This document shows, one piece after another, positions 42,441 through 52,739 of a DNA stretch of 64,000 nt. Source of the DNA: Selaginella moellendorffii (Eukaryota; Streptophyta; Lycopodiopsida; Selaginellales; Selaginellaceae); the NCBI RefSeq assembly GCF_000143415.4, contig NW_003314305.1, positions 748,196-812,195 on the forward strand, written 5' to 3'. Numbering within the stretch: position 1 is the stretch's first letter; the number at the start of each line of letters is the position of its first letter. The notes below the pieces were generated by a model. The model was not told where the DNA came from. It did no database searches and worked only from the letters and a program-made list of their open reading frames with translations. The position numbers were made by a program, and so were the translations under genes.

Positions 42441-43585
42441 TAATAACTTGCTTAGTACCGCCGAGGCCGCTGCTCAGGCTCTCTGATAATCTCTTGGACG
42501 ACGAGCAAGAGGGCGATATATGTGGTTCCACTCGTGGAGCAGTGAGTACTTTGAAAGCTCGGATAGAAGCCGGGTGATCGTCAGAGTTCTGGTCAGCATG
42601 GCACAGGGAATGTCAGCCTCTTTAGACCAATACCAGTGACACCCCCGACTTCACACCTTTGAGCCAACAAGCCTAAGTAGTCTTCGCCAGATTCTTTTTG
42701 TGCTCATGAACTTTTGAGGATTCTGACCAACATTTTTGGCGGCCAAGGTTGCTCACGATGCTGCAAACTTGAGCGGGGATTGGGGGCTCGTAAACATCCT
42801 ACAGTGCACGGTGACGCAAACTTAGTTTGCGGTCTCGCTCTGTACAGCCGCTTGTGCAGCTTCTCGACTCGCCGTCCAGCAGAGCTCCTGGAATAAAAAA
42901 CAAGTGTAAAACATTCACCGCAGCCACCCATGGAAGTATGCATACCCCTGCCTCGATTTTCTCCCATGGTATTACTGGATTTGTATATTGGAAATTATAG
43001 AAAAGCGATTGCTAAAGGAGTGTGGGACAAGGTGGATTATCTTCCTGATTATGGAGTTGGGCTTATTTTTTCCCCACAATGAATCTATGTGGGGGAAGAA
43101 ATGAGATGGTCTGTTGAGTGGTGGGACAATCCGTCTATTGCATGTTGCTGGGCTCCTCGAAAACAAAAAGTCAGCACGAGATCTCCATCCCGATCTCGAT
43201 CCCGATTTCCCAGGTGTCGCGTGTTTAACTCATGAATCTCACGACTGAAGAACAGGGAGAGAAAAAAAGGAGAAGCAAGGAAAGTAAGAGAACACTCTCC
43301 AAAACGAAGAAGAGTAGCTCCGGCCTGCCCCAGCTTAGAAAGGCTGCTGGAACGTAAATATAAGCTCTTCACACTTTTTTACAGGGCCTCGGGAAAAGCT
43401 GGCCAGCCAATTGGACTTTCGGGCAGACGACATGAACCATGCAGAGCAGGTTGGGTGCTCGTACTATATGTGATGGAAGAAGGCGATGCTTTGTTTCTTG
43501 CTCGGATTTATCCCTGGACATTTTTTTTGCTTTCTTTACGTCAGATCTTAGAGTCCTCTAGCAGCAACAAAGATTCATGCAACAT
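42441..43585 (+). repeat. Unit 1 spacer (shared by three units), includes R1
   Basis: Matches 48150-49300 and 57180-59030. It carries open but unrecognised pieces: a run coding SSEYFESSDRSR and MAQGMSASLDQYQ (42540-42640), and a run coding IGNYRKAIAKGVWDKVDYLP (42985-43045). R1 covers about 43230-43560, with the ends inverted relative to blocks A and C. I see no functional gene. Confidence 0.5.
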
Positions 43586-43589
43586 CGAA

Positions 43590-43823
43590 AGCCGTCACCT
43601 CATGAAGATCCTGAGGTGTATCAACTCCAGGGATCTTCCCTTCCTATTGCCTCTTTCGCGTCATGTCGCCTCGATAGCACTTTCCCAACACATTCCTTCA
43701 CAAAGCAGAAATCGTGCATGCCAAAGAAATGACTATAAAAGAGCTGAAAAGATTGTGACTTACCATTCTCGAGCTAGAACTTTGCTTCCTACTGCTTCTT
43801 GGATCGTTATGTCAAACATTTGC
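43590..43823 (-). pseudogene. LepA/EF4-type GTPase, C-terminal exons, unit 1
   Basis: Minus strand. Exon 43823-43774 reads QMFDITIQEAVGSKVLARE and is bounded by an AG acceptor and a GTAAGT donor. A following exon-like piece (about 43725-43590) reads in units 2 and 3 ALRRNVLAKCYRGDMTRKR, the hallmark LepA C-terminal motif (usual LAKCYGGDISRKKK). A stop follows and nothing upstream encodes the G domain. LepA (EF4) remodels stalled ribosomes; plants have organellar forms. Dead fragment. Confidence 0.65.
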
Positions 43824-43865
43824 CTGGTTTTGAGACCGTCAGTATGAATGATAGATCATCTTTAA

Positions 43866-44683
43866 GCTTTGGAAAATGCTTCGGCCTTGGCAGCGGGTGG
43901 ATGCGGCCAATCGGGCGTGACATATTACGAGGAAGATCTCCTAGAGGTCGAGCCTAACACTGCGCTGGAAATAATTTTTCCTTGTCTGTTTTCTGATCTT
44001 TATGACGTTGCTAGCAGAAAATGTACAAGGCAAGTTCGAGTGTAAAATCCAAACCGATTCTCTAGTTTGTCAAGGAGCTAACATTCTTAATTTTTGCCTT
44101 TCTAGCAGCTGCAAAGGCGCCTTAAGGCGGCGAGATACTAAATCAGCCGAGGACCATATCCAAAGCCTTCGTCGCAAGTACGTCAGAGTCAGATTTCTCT
44201 TCTTTGCTTTCTTTTAAAGAAAAGAACAAATTAATCAATCAAATATATATACATCATCCAATGAGAAATAAATATGGCAAAGCAGTAGTTTCTTAAACAT
44301 CTTTCTCTTTGTATGTTTTCCTGGGCAAAAAATTGGCATTCTTCTTTCTCTCAGCCTTAAGAAGAGGGAATTAAAGTCCACCACCACTGCTGTCCACCTT
44401 TGCTCTCTGCCTTTGCATTTGGTCGTTTCTCAGGTTCAGTTAGAGTGCTGCTCTAGGTACTTTACTAACTTGAAGCAGCTTCTTATTTTTGTTTGGCAAC
44501 AGAAAAACTAAAATGTGATTGATGACTGGTGATAAGAGGCCGAGATTTCCCTGCCACAAACGCGTCCATTGCGATTCTTCAGAAAATTGGCTCGTTTTTA
44601 AGTTTAAACGTTCTTCACTTTCAAACTTTCATGCAAATCGTTGGATTGTGACGAGGATGAAAATGTATACATATTCAAGAGAT
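43866..44683. other. Unit 1 3' region of the F-box gene, no gene recognised
   Basis: Shared with units 2 and 3. A short frame (44002-44217, plus) holds CKGALRRRDTKSAED; it is conserved in the copies only as DNA. It includes the likely 3' UTR of the minus-strand F-box gene. Confidence 0.4.
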
Positions 44684-46999
44684 TCATATCTCCATCGCCC
44701 TTGACAAAATGTACGGCTCTATAAAACGTCTGTCCCTGCTTCTCAAGTGCCAAGGTACGGTCGGGAACTCAAACCATGATCTTCTTAGCAAGTGCTTCAT
44801 AACCACGCTGTTCTGCTCCAAGCAAACGGCAAAATACTTGGACTTGAGCCACAGCCGATCTTCCCTGTTGGAGTAGGGGATGACATCCCACAAACCCAGT
44901 ACAAACTCCCAAACAATGATGGCCACTAGAGTATTCCTGATGCTGCACACCATATGAACCGAGGTGGTACACTGGTGTACGGAGACGACGACGATTCTCG
45001 GAGCCGTAATGTTACCCACTGCCCATAAATAAGTGTATTCATATGAAGTGTCTAACACTTGAATCAGTTTTTCCCATGTCTCCTGGGGAATCTTGGCGAT
45101 GCATTTTCCGCCAGGGTCGGCCAGAAACCAGATTTCCATTGTGGGTCGCACGATTGCCGGTCGTCCATTCAGTTGAATGAGTGGACATTTTACGTGAAAC
45201 TGATAGCTGTATGCGCAGAAGTCATGGCAGTCACGGCATGGGGTTTGAACTTGCTCCTGAGAAACCCACTCATCACTTTCCCAGTTGTATTGAAAAACCG
45301 TCTGCCTCTGGGATGCTACCACCCTATCCAGCATGAAGTATGCATATGGCCCAAGCAGGATGACATTCTCAGCGTCCCTAGCGCCACATTCATCAGCTGG
45401 AGGCCATGGTAGCCTCCGCTCATTAAAGAAAGTCTCCACCGGTGTCAATGTAGCAATGCCCCTGCGAGAATTTCCAACTTGCCACTGTGGACGAGTTGAA
45501 TTATTGAAGCTAACCACTGCAGGAGCTACCTCCTTTAACTCAGTGAAGAAAATGACCAGCAGCTTTTCTTGACTTATGCATGCAACCCTGAGGATACGTT
45601 CCATTTCCGGACTCGGAGCCATTACTCGGTTTGTCGAGAAGATTTTCTTGAGAACGTTGGTAACATACAAGGTGCTCCCCTCCCACGAGATTAAGAGGGG
45701 ACCGTGTGTGACTAAGGGAGCACGGTGGGCAAAGTTCTTGTCTCTGATCATCCTTGACCAGCCTTTATCGGACCTAAACAGACATAACTCGCTGTGTTTC
45801 TTGTTCCAGAAGACAAGGGCGGGCTCTTGATATCGCTTGAGCAAACGTTGGCCTGTCCTGCGCCAGTTGTGGAATACCATGCTCAGTGCTCTAATATCCC
45901 TGACAGTGCACAAGAGTTGCGCGACTTGCTGCAGAAGGTCAGTAGGCAGATTGGACCACTTCTGGCCATCAACATTCTCTCCATGATTATAATCAAGTGA
46001 CTTGACTGGCTTCAGTTTGAGCAAGTCCCTCAACCTTCGATAGCGATGAGCATACCAAATTCCAGCCTCAAAATCATGGATGTAAACAATCTCCACGCAT
46101 CCCTGGCAAGTAAAGAAGGCATAAAGAAAGACGCCATCCGAGCGCCGTGTAATGTTAGCCACACCCGCTTCCAGTGGCGGCTGAAGATTAACCAAGGCTT
46201 GAGGTAGGCCATCAGCGTTAATCCGCCATGTCTCTTCCGAGTAATGCACTCTCATGTTCTTGACCTGGCCTTGACTCCATTTGACCGTCCACACTGGTTC
46301 CCTGCACCACTCATCCCTTTCCAAATCATATCTCACGCACGGTGTGTTCCACCAGGAAGAGGGCTCACAAAACATGACATGAAGAAAGCCACCCGCCAGT
46401 GCACTGTATCCAGGCCACCGGGAGTCACCATACATGGTGGTCTCGCGACCAGTGAATCCAGGAGAATAACGAGACTTAACTCTCCACATCCCAGTTGTTG
46501 GATCGAAGATAGCAGAAGTGATGAGAAAGCTGTCCTGGGGGGCCAAAGCTGAATCGCTATAGACAACCAGGAGCTGGAACTTGTCAAGGCTGGATCCAAG
46601 CGCAGATGTGCTCAAGACCAAGGACGAGGAGGAGCTGGTCACAAGCTCTGGTGGAGATGGACAGATGCAAGCCATGCCAGTCGAGACATCCAAGACGATG
46701 AGCTGCCGGCGCATGCTCCACAGTGCCACGAGTGGTCCACCGTCACTCGCAACTCTGTTCTTCCAGTGGCAAGCGATGAGAATGCGGCTGATCCTGCAGC
46801 TGTTTCTGTTTTTGTTCCATACCAGGAACTGACCTTTGGGTGTGTTAAGCACAAGCGCCCAAGTGTGGAACCTCAAATCAGAGCCTCCCTGATCCTCACC
46901 GCCAATGGTGCTCAGTGGCACGAACTCGAGTATGTTGATCCTTGAATCCAGTAGCTCGTCGGAAGCCTCTACATCCTGCAGGAGCTCAACCGAATCCAT
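44684..46999 (-). CDS. Large F-box protein with mid-protein F-box, paralogue 1, 771 aa
   Basis: Single intronless frame from ATG 46999 (MDSVELLQDVEASDELLDSR). Residues ~45-335 form a beta-rich domain (VLNTPKGQFLVWNKN, LIVLDVSTGMACICPSPPEL, LHVMFCEPSSWW, CVRYDLERDEWC). An F-box follows at ~347-390 (KWSNLPTDLLQQVAQLL, LSMVFHNWRRTG). A second beta-rich domain (~395-740) echoes the first (ALVFWNKKHSELCLF, VFQYNWESDEWVSQ). F-box proteins link substrates to SCF ubiquitin ligases through SKP1; the F-box is normally N-terminal, so its central place between two propeller-like halves is odd. The halves may be a duplicated F-box-associated domain. Paralogues 2 and 3 are nearly identical. A Ser run (SSSSS) lies near 125. 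Substrate unknown. Confidence 0.8.
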   Translation of the reverse strand: MDSVELLQDVEASDELLDSRINILEFVPLSTIGGEDQGGSDLRFHTWALVLNTPKGQFLVWNKNRNSCRISRILIACHWKNRVASDGGPLVALWSMRRQLIVLDVSTGMACICPSPPELVTSSSSSLVLSTSALGSSLDKFQLLVVYSDSALAPQDSFLITSAIFDPTTGMWRVKSRYSPGFTGRETTMYGDSRWPGYSALAGGFLHVMFCEPSSWWNTPCVRYDLERDEWCREPVWTVKWSQGQVKNMRVHYSEETWRINADGLPQALVNLQPPLEAGVANITRRSDGVFLYAFFTCQGCVEIVYIHDFEAGIWYAHRYRRLRDLLKLKPVKSLDYNHGENVDGQKWSNLPTDLLQQVAQLLCTVRDIRALSMVFHNWRRTGQRLLKRYQEPALVFWNKKHSELCLFRSDKGWSRMIRDKNFAHRAPLVTHGPLLISWEGSTLYVTNVLKKIFSTNRVMAPSPEMERILRVACISQEKLLVIFFTELKEVAPAVVSFNNSTRPQWQVGNSRRGIATLTPVETFFNERRLPWPPADECGARDAENVILLGPYAYFMLDRVVASQRQTVFQYNWESDEWVSQEQVQTPCRDCHDFCAYSYQFHVKCPLIQLNGRPAIVRPTMEIWFLADPGGKCIAKIPQETWEKLIQVLDTSYEYTYLWAVGNITAPRIVVVSVHQCTTSVHMVCSIRNTLVAIIVWEFVLGLWDVIPYSNREDRLWLKSKYFAVCLEQNSVVMKHLLRRSWFEFPTVPWHLRSRDRRFIEPYILSRAMEI

Positions 47000-47035
47000 G
47001 CCTTTGCCCTTTTGCCCTTTTGGAGATTTTCTCCC

Positions 47036-47122
47036 AACGGGATTCGAACTCGCGACCCTGTACGTCCCGTGATTCGAACTCGAGACCTTGTATGCCCCAG
47101 GATTCGAACTTGAAAGGCCCTA
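47036..47122. repeat. 30-bp minisatellite, copy 2
   Basis: Three units at 47041, 47071 and 47101 (exact 30 bp), GATTCGAACTCGCGACCCTG type. The first unit is closest to a tRNA T-arm (complement GTCGCGAGTTCGAATCCCG). It sits at the 5' side of the F-box 1 gene, about 100 bp before the duplicated acetyltransferase exons. Confidence 0.8.
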
Positions 47123-47221
47123 TTTGAGAAATTTTTTTGCCTTGCATGTGACGAGCAATGGACGAGGCGCTCAACCTCGCGCGAGCCGATCTCTCATGGA
47201 TTCCAAGCGACCGAGGATATA

Positions 47222-48005
47222 GTAACATGTTTTATTGGTCTGCACTATGGCCATTTTATCGTCCAATGCAAGGTACTTGTCATCCGCCCTTGGTTTTATA
47301 TTCTTGCTGATGCCTGGGAATAGATGTTTCAGGAGCACAAACAAAGGATTATAAACTTCATCGTCCCAGCAGTCATACTTTTGGCTCTTGGCTATGTCTT
47401 GCATCTGCTTGGTACGAGCGCTTTGTAGTTTATGCTCATTAAAATCATTTGCTTTGCACCAGGGATTAAGATGAACAAGCCGCTCTACAGCTTCAGCTAC
47501 ATGTGCTTCACTGCCGGTGCCGCTGGAGCCGTTTTTTGCTTACTTTACATCCTCGTAACTCTCCATTCATGCTCGTCTCCAGATATTTTAATCCATGCTG
47601 CTCGTTCCAGGTCGACGTTTATGACATCCGGTATCCAACTTTGCTGCTGGAATGGATGGGAATGAACTCGCTGATCATCTACACGCTTGCAGCAACCGAT
47701 GTTCTCGTGGTTTTCGTCCAAGGATTCTACTGGAAGCAGCCGCAAAAAAATCTGGTACGTAGCTTCTCCTCGCAAGTTTGTTCTGGTAAATCTTGGGAGC
47801 CTTGGATTTCACAGATAAGCATCATAGGAGAGCTGTTGGTAACGCTCTCGACGTTTTGCAGGTGACATTTACGCGAGAGCACGTATTTTTCGCGATGATT
47901 CCATCGCAAAGATGGGCCATGCTTGTGTACGTTTTGTTTGGCATCTGTTGCTGGTGCGTGATCGCTGGAGCTCTCAAAGCCAAGGGAATATTCTGGAAGT
48001 TTTAA
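47222..48005 (+). pseudogene. HGSNAT-like gene, duplicated 3' end only
   Basis: Exons 47222-47272 (partial), 47333-47411, 47463-47554, 47611-47754 and 47862-48005 match the last five exons of the gene at 39878-42088, with intact splice sites and stop. Changes are few (for example LVDFIQGF to LVVFVQGF). The copy starts inside exon 9, right after a foreign GAGGAT. It lacks the N-terminal two thirds including the HSPWNG motif, so it cannot make an active enzyme. Confidence 0.85.
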
Positions 48006-48030
48006 GAGTTTAAAGAATTTTTAGTCTAGG

Positions 48031-48140
48031 GTATCGAACTTGAAACCTCGTACGTCCTGGGATTCGAACTGGAGATCCTACACGTCCCGGGATTCGAACT
48101 TGAGACTTGTATGTCCCAGGATTCGAACTTGTCCCATTTG
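48031..48140. repeat. 30-bp minisatellite, copy 3
   Basis: Units at 48031, 48061, 48091 and 48120 (30, 30, 29 bp). It follows the acetyltransferase stop exactly as copy 1 does, so it was duplicated with it. Confidence 0.8.
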
Positions 48141-48149
48141 AGAAAAATT

Positions 48150-49300
48150 TCAAGCTTAGTACCTCCGAGGCCGCTGCTCAGGCTCTCTAATAATCTCTTG
48201 GACGACGAGCAAGAGGGCGATATATGGTGCTGTGGTTCCAGTGAGTACTTTGAAAGCTCGGATAGAAGCAGAGTTCTCGTCAGCATGGCACAGGGAATGT
48301 CAGCCTCTTTAGACCAATACCAGTGACACCCCTGCCTTCACACCTTTGAGCCAACAAGCCTAAGTAGTCCTTGCCAGATTCCTTTTGTGCTCGTGAACTT
48401 TTGAGGATTCTGCCCAACATCTTTGGCGGCCAAGGTTGTTCACGATGCTGCAAACTCGAGATTGGGGGCTACAATGCACGGTGACGCAAACTTAGTTTGC
48501 GTTCTCGCTCTGTACAGCCGCTTGTGCAGCTTCTCGACTCGCCGTCCCAGTCCGTCCAGCAAGTAGCAGTAGAGCTCCTGGATTAAAAACACGTGTGAAA
48601 CATGCATGGAAGTTTGTATACCCCTGCCTCGATTTTCTCCCACGGTATTACTGGATTTGTATATTGGAAATTATAGAAAAGCGATTGCTAAAGGAGTGTG
48701 GGACAAGGTGGATTATCTTCCTGGCTGGTATAATCCCTATTATGGAGTTGGGATGGCCAACAGCAGCGCTTATTTTTTCCCCGCAACGAATCTATGTGGG
48801 GGAAGAAATGAGATGGTCTATTGAGTGGTGGGACAATCCGTCTATTGCATGTTGCTGGGCTCCTCGAAAACAAAAAGTCAGCACGAGATCTCCATCCCGA
48901 TCTCGATCCCGATCTCCCAGGTGTCGCGTGTTTAACTCATGAATCTCACGACTGAAGAACAGGGAGAGAAAAAAAGGAGAAGCAAGGAAAGTAAGAGAAC
49001 ACTCTCCAAAACGAAGAAGAGTAGCTCTGGACCCCCGGCCTGCCCCAGCTTAGAATGCTGGAACGTAAATATAAGCTCTTCACACTTTTTTACAGGGCCT
49101 CGGGAAAAGCTGGCCAGCCAATTGGACTTTCGGGCAGACGACATGAACCATGCAGAGCAGGTTGGGTGCTCGTACTATATGTGATGGAAGAAGGCGATGC
49201 TTTGCTTCTTGCTCGGATTTATCCCTGGACATTTTTTTTGCTTTCTTTACGTCAGATCTTAGAGTCGTCTAGCAACAACAGAGATTCATGCAACATCGAA
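48150..49300 (+). repeat. Unit 2 spacer with R1
   Basis: Copy of 42441-43585. It keeps a stretch lost from unit 1 that codes GWYNPYYGVGMANSSAYFFP (48724-48783). R1 is at 48880-49275. The Copia-like piece present in units 1 and 3 is deleted here (junction near 48150). Confidence 0.55.
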
Positions 49301-49309
49301 AGCCGTTAC

Positions 49310-49530
49310 CTCATGAAGATCCTGAGGAGTATCAACTCCAGGGATCTTCCCTTCCTATTGCCTCTTTCGTGTCATGTCGCCTCGATAGCACTTTGCCAAC
49401 ACATTCCTTCTCAAAGCAGAAATCCTGCACGCCAAAGAAATGACTGTAAAAGAGCTGAAAAGATTGTGACTTACCATTCTCGAGCTAGAACTTTGCTTCC
49501 TACTGCTGCTTGGATCGTTACGTCGATATG
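49310..49530 (-). pseudogene. LepA relic, unit 2
   Basis: Minus strand: IQAAVGSKVLARE before a GTAAGT donor, then ALRRNVLAKCYRGDMTRKR and a stop. It lacks the QMFD start kept in unit 1. Same dead fragment. Confidence 0.65.
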
Positions 49531-50293
49531 AATGATAGATCATCTTCTAAGCTTTGGAGAATGCTTTGCGGCCAATCGGGCGTGGAAGATATTACGAGGA
49601 AGATCTCCTAGAGGTCGAGCCTAACACTGCGCTGGAAATAATTTTTCCTTGTCTATTTTTTGATCTTTATGACGTTGCTAGCAGAAGATGTACAAGGCAA
49701 GTTTCAGTGTAAAATCCAAATCGATTCTCTAGTTTGTCGAAGATCTAACATTCTTTACTTTTTCCTTTCTAGCAGCTGCAAAGGCGCCTTAAGGCGGCGA
49801 GATACCAAATCAGCCGAGGACCAGATCGAAAGCCTTCGTCGCAAGTACGTGAGTCTTCTTTGCTTTCTTTTAAAAAACGAACAAATTAATCAATCGAATA
49901 TATATACATCATCCAATAAGAAGTAAATATGGCAAGCAATATGCGCTTGAGTAGTTTCTTAAACATCTTTCTCTTTGTATAAATTCGCATTCTTGTTTCT
50001 TTCAGCCTTAAGAGAGAGGGAATAAAGTCCACCACCCTGATAGAAAGTTAGAGTGCTGCTCTATAGGTACTTTACTAACTTGAAGCAGCTTCTTATTTTT
50101 GTTTGGCAACAGAAAAACTAAAATGTGATTGACGACTGGTGATCAGAGGCCGAGATTTCCCTGCCGCAAACGCGTCCATTGAGATTCTTCAGAAAATTGG
50201 ATCGTTTTTAAGTTTGAACGTTCTTCACTCTCAAACTTTCATGCAAATCGTTGGATTGTGACGAGGATGAAAATGTATACATATTCAAGAGAT
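49531..50293. other. Unit 2 region 3' of F-box gene 2
   Basis: Copy of 43866-44683 with about 70 bp deleted near 50030. No gene recognised. Confidence 0.4.
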
Positions 50294-52609
50294 TCATATC
50301 TCCATCGCCCTTGACAAAATGTACGGCTCTATAAAACGTCTGTCCCTGCTTCTCAAGTGCCAAGGTACGGTCAGGAAGTCAAACCATGATCTTCTTAGCA
50401 AGTGCTTCATAACCACGCTGTTCTGCTCCAAGCAAACGGCAAAATACTTGGACTTGAGCCACAGCCGATCTTCCCTGTTGGAGTAGGGGATGACATCCCA
50501 CAAACCCAGTACAAACTCCCAAACAATGATGGCCACTAGAGTATTCCTGATGCTGCACACCATATGAATCGAGGTGGTACACTGGTGTACGGAGACGACG
50601 ACAATTCTCGGAGCTGTAATGTTACCCACTGCCCATATATAAGTGTATTCATATGAAGTGTCTAACACTTGAATCAGTTTTTCCCATGTCTCCTGGGGAA
50701 TCTTGGCGATGCATTTTCCGCCAGGGTCGGCCAGAAACCAGATTTCCATTGTGGGTCGCACGATTGCCGGTCGTCCATTCAGTTGAATGAGTGGAGACTT
50801 TACGTGAAACTGATAGCTGTATGCGCAGAAGTCATGGCAGTCACGGCATGAGGTTTGAACTTGCTCCTGAGAAACCCACTCATCACTTTCCCAGTTGTAT
50901 TGAAAAACCGTCTGCCTCTGGGATGCTACCACCCTATTCAGCATGAAGTATGCATATGACCCAAGCAGGATGACATTCTCAGCGTCCCTAGCGCCACATT
51001 CATCAGCTGGAGGCCATGGTAGCCTCCGCTCATTAAAGAAAGTCTCCACCGGTGTCAATGTAGCAATGCCCCTGCGAGAATTTCCAACTTGCCACTGTGG
51101 ACGAGTTGAATTATTGAAGCTAACCACTGCAGGAGCTACCTCCTTTAACTCAGTGAAGAAAATGACCAGCAGCTTTTCTTGACTTATGCATGCAACCCTG
51201 AGGATACGTTCCATTTCCGGACTCGGAGCCATTACTCGCTTTGTCGAGAAGATTTTCTTGAGAACGTTGGTAACATACAAGGTGCTCCCCTCCCACGAGA
51301 TTAAGAGGGGACCGTGTGTGATTAAGGGAGCACGGTGGGCAAAGTTCTTGTCTCTGATCATCCTTGACCAGCCTTTATCGGACCTAAAGAAGCATAACTC
51401 GCTGTGTTTCTTGTTCCAGAAGACAAGGGCGGGCTCTTGATATCGCTTGAGCAAACGTTGGCCTGTCCTGCGCCAGTTGTGGCATACCATGCTCAGTGAT
51501 CTAATATCCCTGACAGTGCACAAGAGTTGCGCGACTTGCTGCAGAAGGTCAGTAGGCAGATTGGACCACTTCTGGCCATCAACATTCTCTCCATGATTAT
51601 AATCAAGTGACTTGACTGGCTTCAGTTTAAGCAAGTCCCTCAACCTTCGATAGCGATGAGCATACCAAATTCCAGCCTCAAAATCATGGATGTAAACAAT
51701 CTCCACGCATCCCTGGCAAGTAAAGAAGGCATAAAGAAAGACGCCATCCGAGCGCCGTGTAATGTTAGCCACACCCGCTTCCAGTGGCGGCTGAAGATTA
51801 ACCAAGTCTTGAGGTAGGCCATCAGCGTTAATCCGCCATGTCTCTTCCGAGTAATGCACTCTCATGTTCTTGACCTGGCCTTGACTCCATTTGACCGTCC
51901 ACACTGGTTCCCTGCACCACTCATCCCTTTCCAAATCATATCTCACGCATGGTGTGCTCCACCAGGAAGAGGGCTCACAAAACATGACATGAAGAAAGCC
52001 ACCCGCCAGTGCACTGTATCCAGGCCACCGGGAGTCACCATACACGGTGGTCTCGCGACAAGTGAATCCAGGAGAATAACGAGACTTAACTCTCCACATC
52101 CCAGTTGTTGAATCGAAGATAGCAGAAGTGATGAGAAAGCTGTGCTCTGGGGCCAAATGTGAATCGCTATAGACAACCAGGAGCTGGAACTTGTCAAGGC
52201 TGGATCCAAGCGCAGATGTGCTCAAGACCAAGGACGAGGAGGAGCTGGTCACAAGCTCTGGTGGAGATGGACAGATGCAAGCCATGCCAGTCGAAACATC
52301 CAAGATGATGAGCTGCCGGCGCATGCTCCACAGTGCCACGAGTGGTCCACCGTCACTAGCAACTCTGTTCTTCCAGTGGCAAGCGATGAGGATGCGGCTG
52401 ATCCTGCAGCTGTTCCTGTTCTTGTTCCATACCAGGAACTGACCCTTGGGTGTGTTAAGCACAAGCGCCCAAGTGTGGAACCTCAAATCAGAGCCTCCCT
52501 GATCCTCACCGCCAATGGTGCTCAGTGGCACGAACTCGAGTATGTTGATCCTTGAATCCAGTAGCTCGTCGCAAGCCTCTATATCCTGCAGGAGCTCAAC
52601 CGAATCCAT
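50294..52609 (-). CDS. Large F-box protein with mid-protein F-box, paralogue 2, 771 aa
   Basis: Same architecture as 44684-46999, fully open. I use ATG 52609 (MDSVELLQDIEACDELLDSR) because it matches paralogue 1. The frame is open upstream to an ATG at 52756, adding 49 residues (MLKKTSHEIPSGTSSQK...), which have no counterpart in paralogue 1. Differences cluster lightly: LSMVCHNWRR and SWFDFLTVPW here against LSMVFHNWRR and SWFEFPTVPW there. Paralogue 3 shares the paralogue 2 versions, so 2 and 3 are closest. The low divergence and absence of stops suggest recent duplication or selection. Confidence 0.8.
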   Translation of the reverse strand: MDSVELLQDIEACDELLDSRINILEFVPLSTIGGEDQGGSDLRFHTWALVLNTPKGQFLVWNKNRNSCRISRILIACHWKNRVASDGGPLVALWSMRRQLIILDVSTGMACICPSPPELVTSSSSSLVLSTSALGSSLDKFQLLVVYSDSHLAPEHSFLITSAIFDSTTGMWRVKSRYSPGFTCRETTVYGDSRWPGYSALAGGFLHVMFCEPSSWWSTPCVRYDLERDEWCREPVWTVKWSQGQVKNMRVHYSEETWRINADGLPQDLVNLQPPLEAGVANITRRSDGVFLYAFFTCQGCVEIVYIHDFEAGIWYAHRYRRLRDLLKLKPVKSLDYNHGENVDGQKWSNLPTDLLQQVAQLLCTVRDIRSLSMVCHNWRRTGQRLLKRYQEPALVFWNKKHSELCFFRSDKGWSRMIRDKNFAHRAPLITHGPLLISWEGSTLYVTNVLKKIFSTKRVMAPSPEMERILRVACISQEKLLVIFFTELKEVAPAVVSFNNSTRPQWQVGNSRRGIATLTPVETFFNERRLPWPPADECGARDAENVILLGSYAYFMLNRVVASQRQTVFQYNWESDEWVSQEQVQTSCRDCHDFCAYSYQFHVKSPLIQLNGRPAIVRPTMEIWFLADPGGKCIAKIPQETWEKLIQVLDTSYEYTYIWAVGNITAPRIVVVSVHQCTTSIHMVCSIRNTLVAIIVWEFVLGLWDVIPYSNREDRLWLKSKYFAVCLEQNSVVMKHLLRRSWFDFLTVPWHLRSRDRRFIEPYILSRAMEI

Positions 52610-52739
52610 GCCTTTTCCCTTTTGCTGCGCCAACCCTTTATCTCCGCATGACATTTTTGTGATTAGGTTGTTTTGCTTAAGCAAACAAGCTTTAATAGAC
52701 AATGCCTTTTGTGATGAAGTACCACTAGGAATTTCATGG

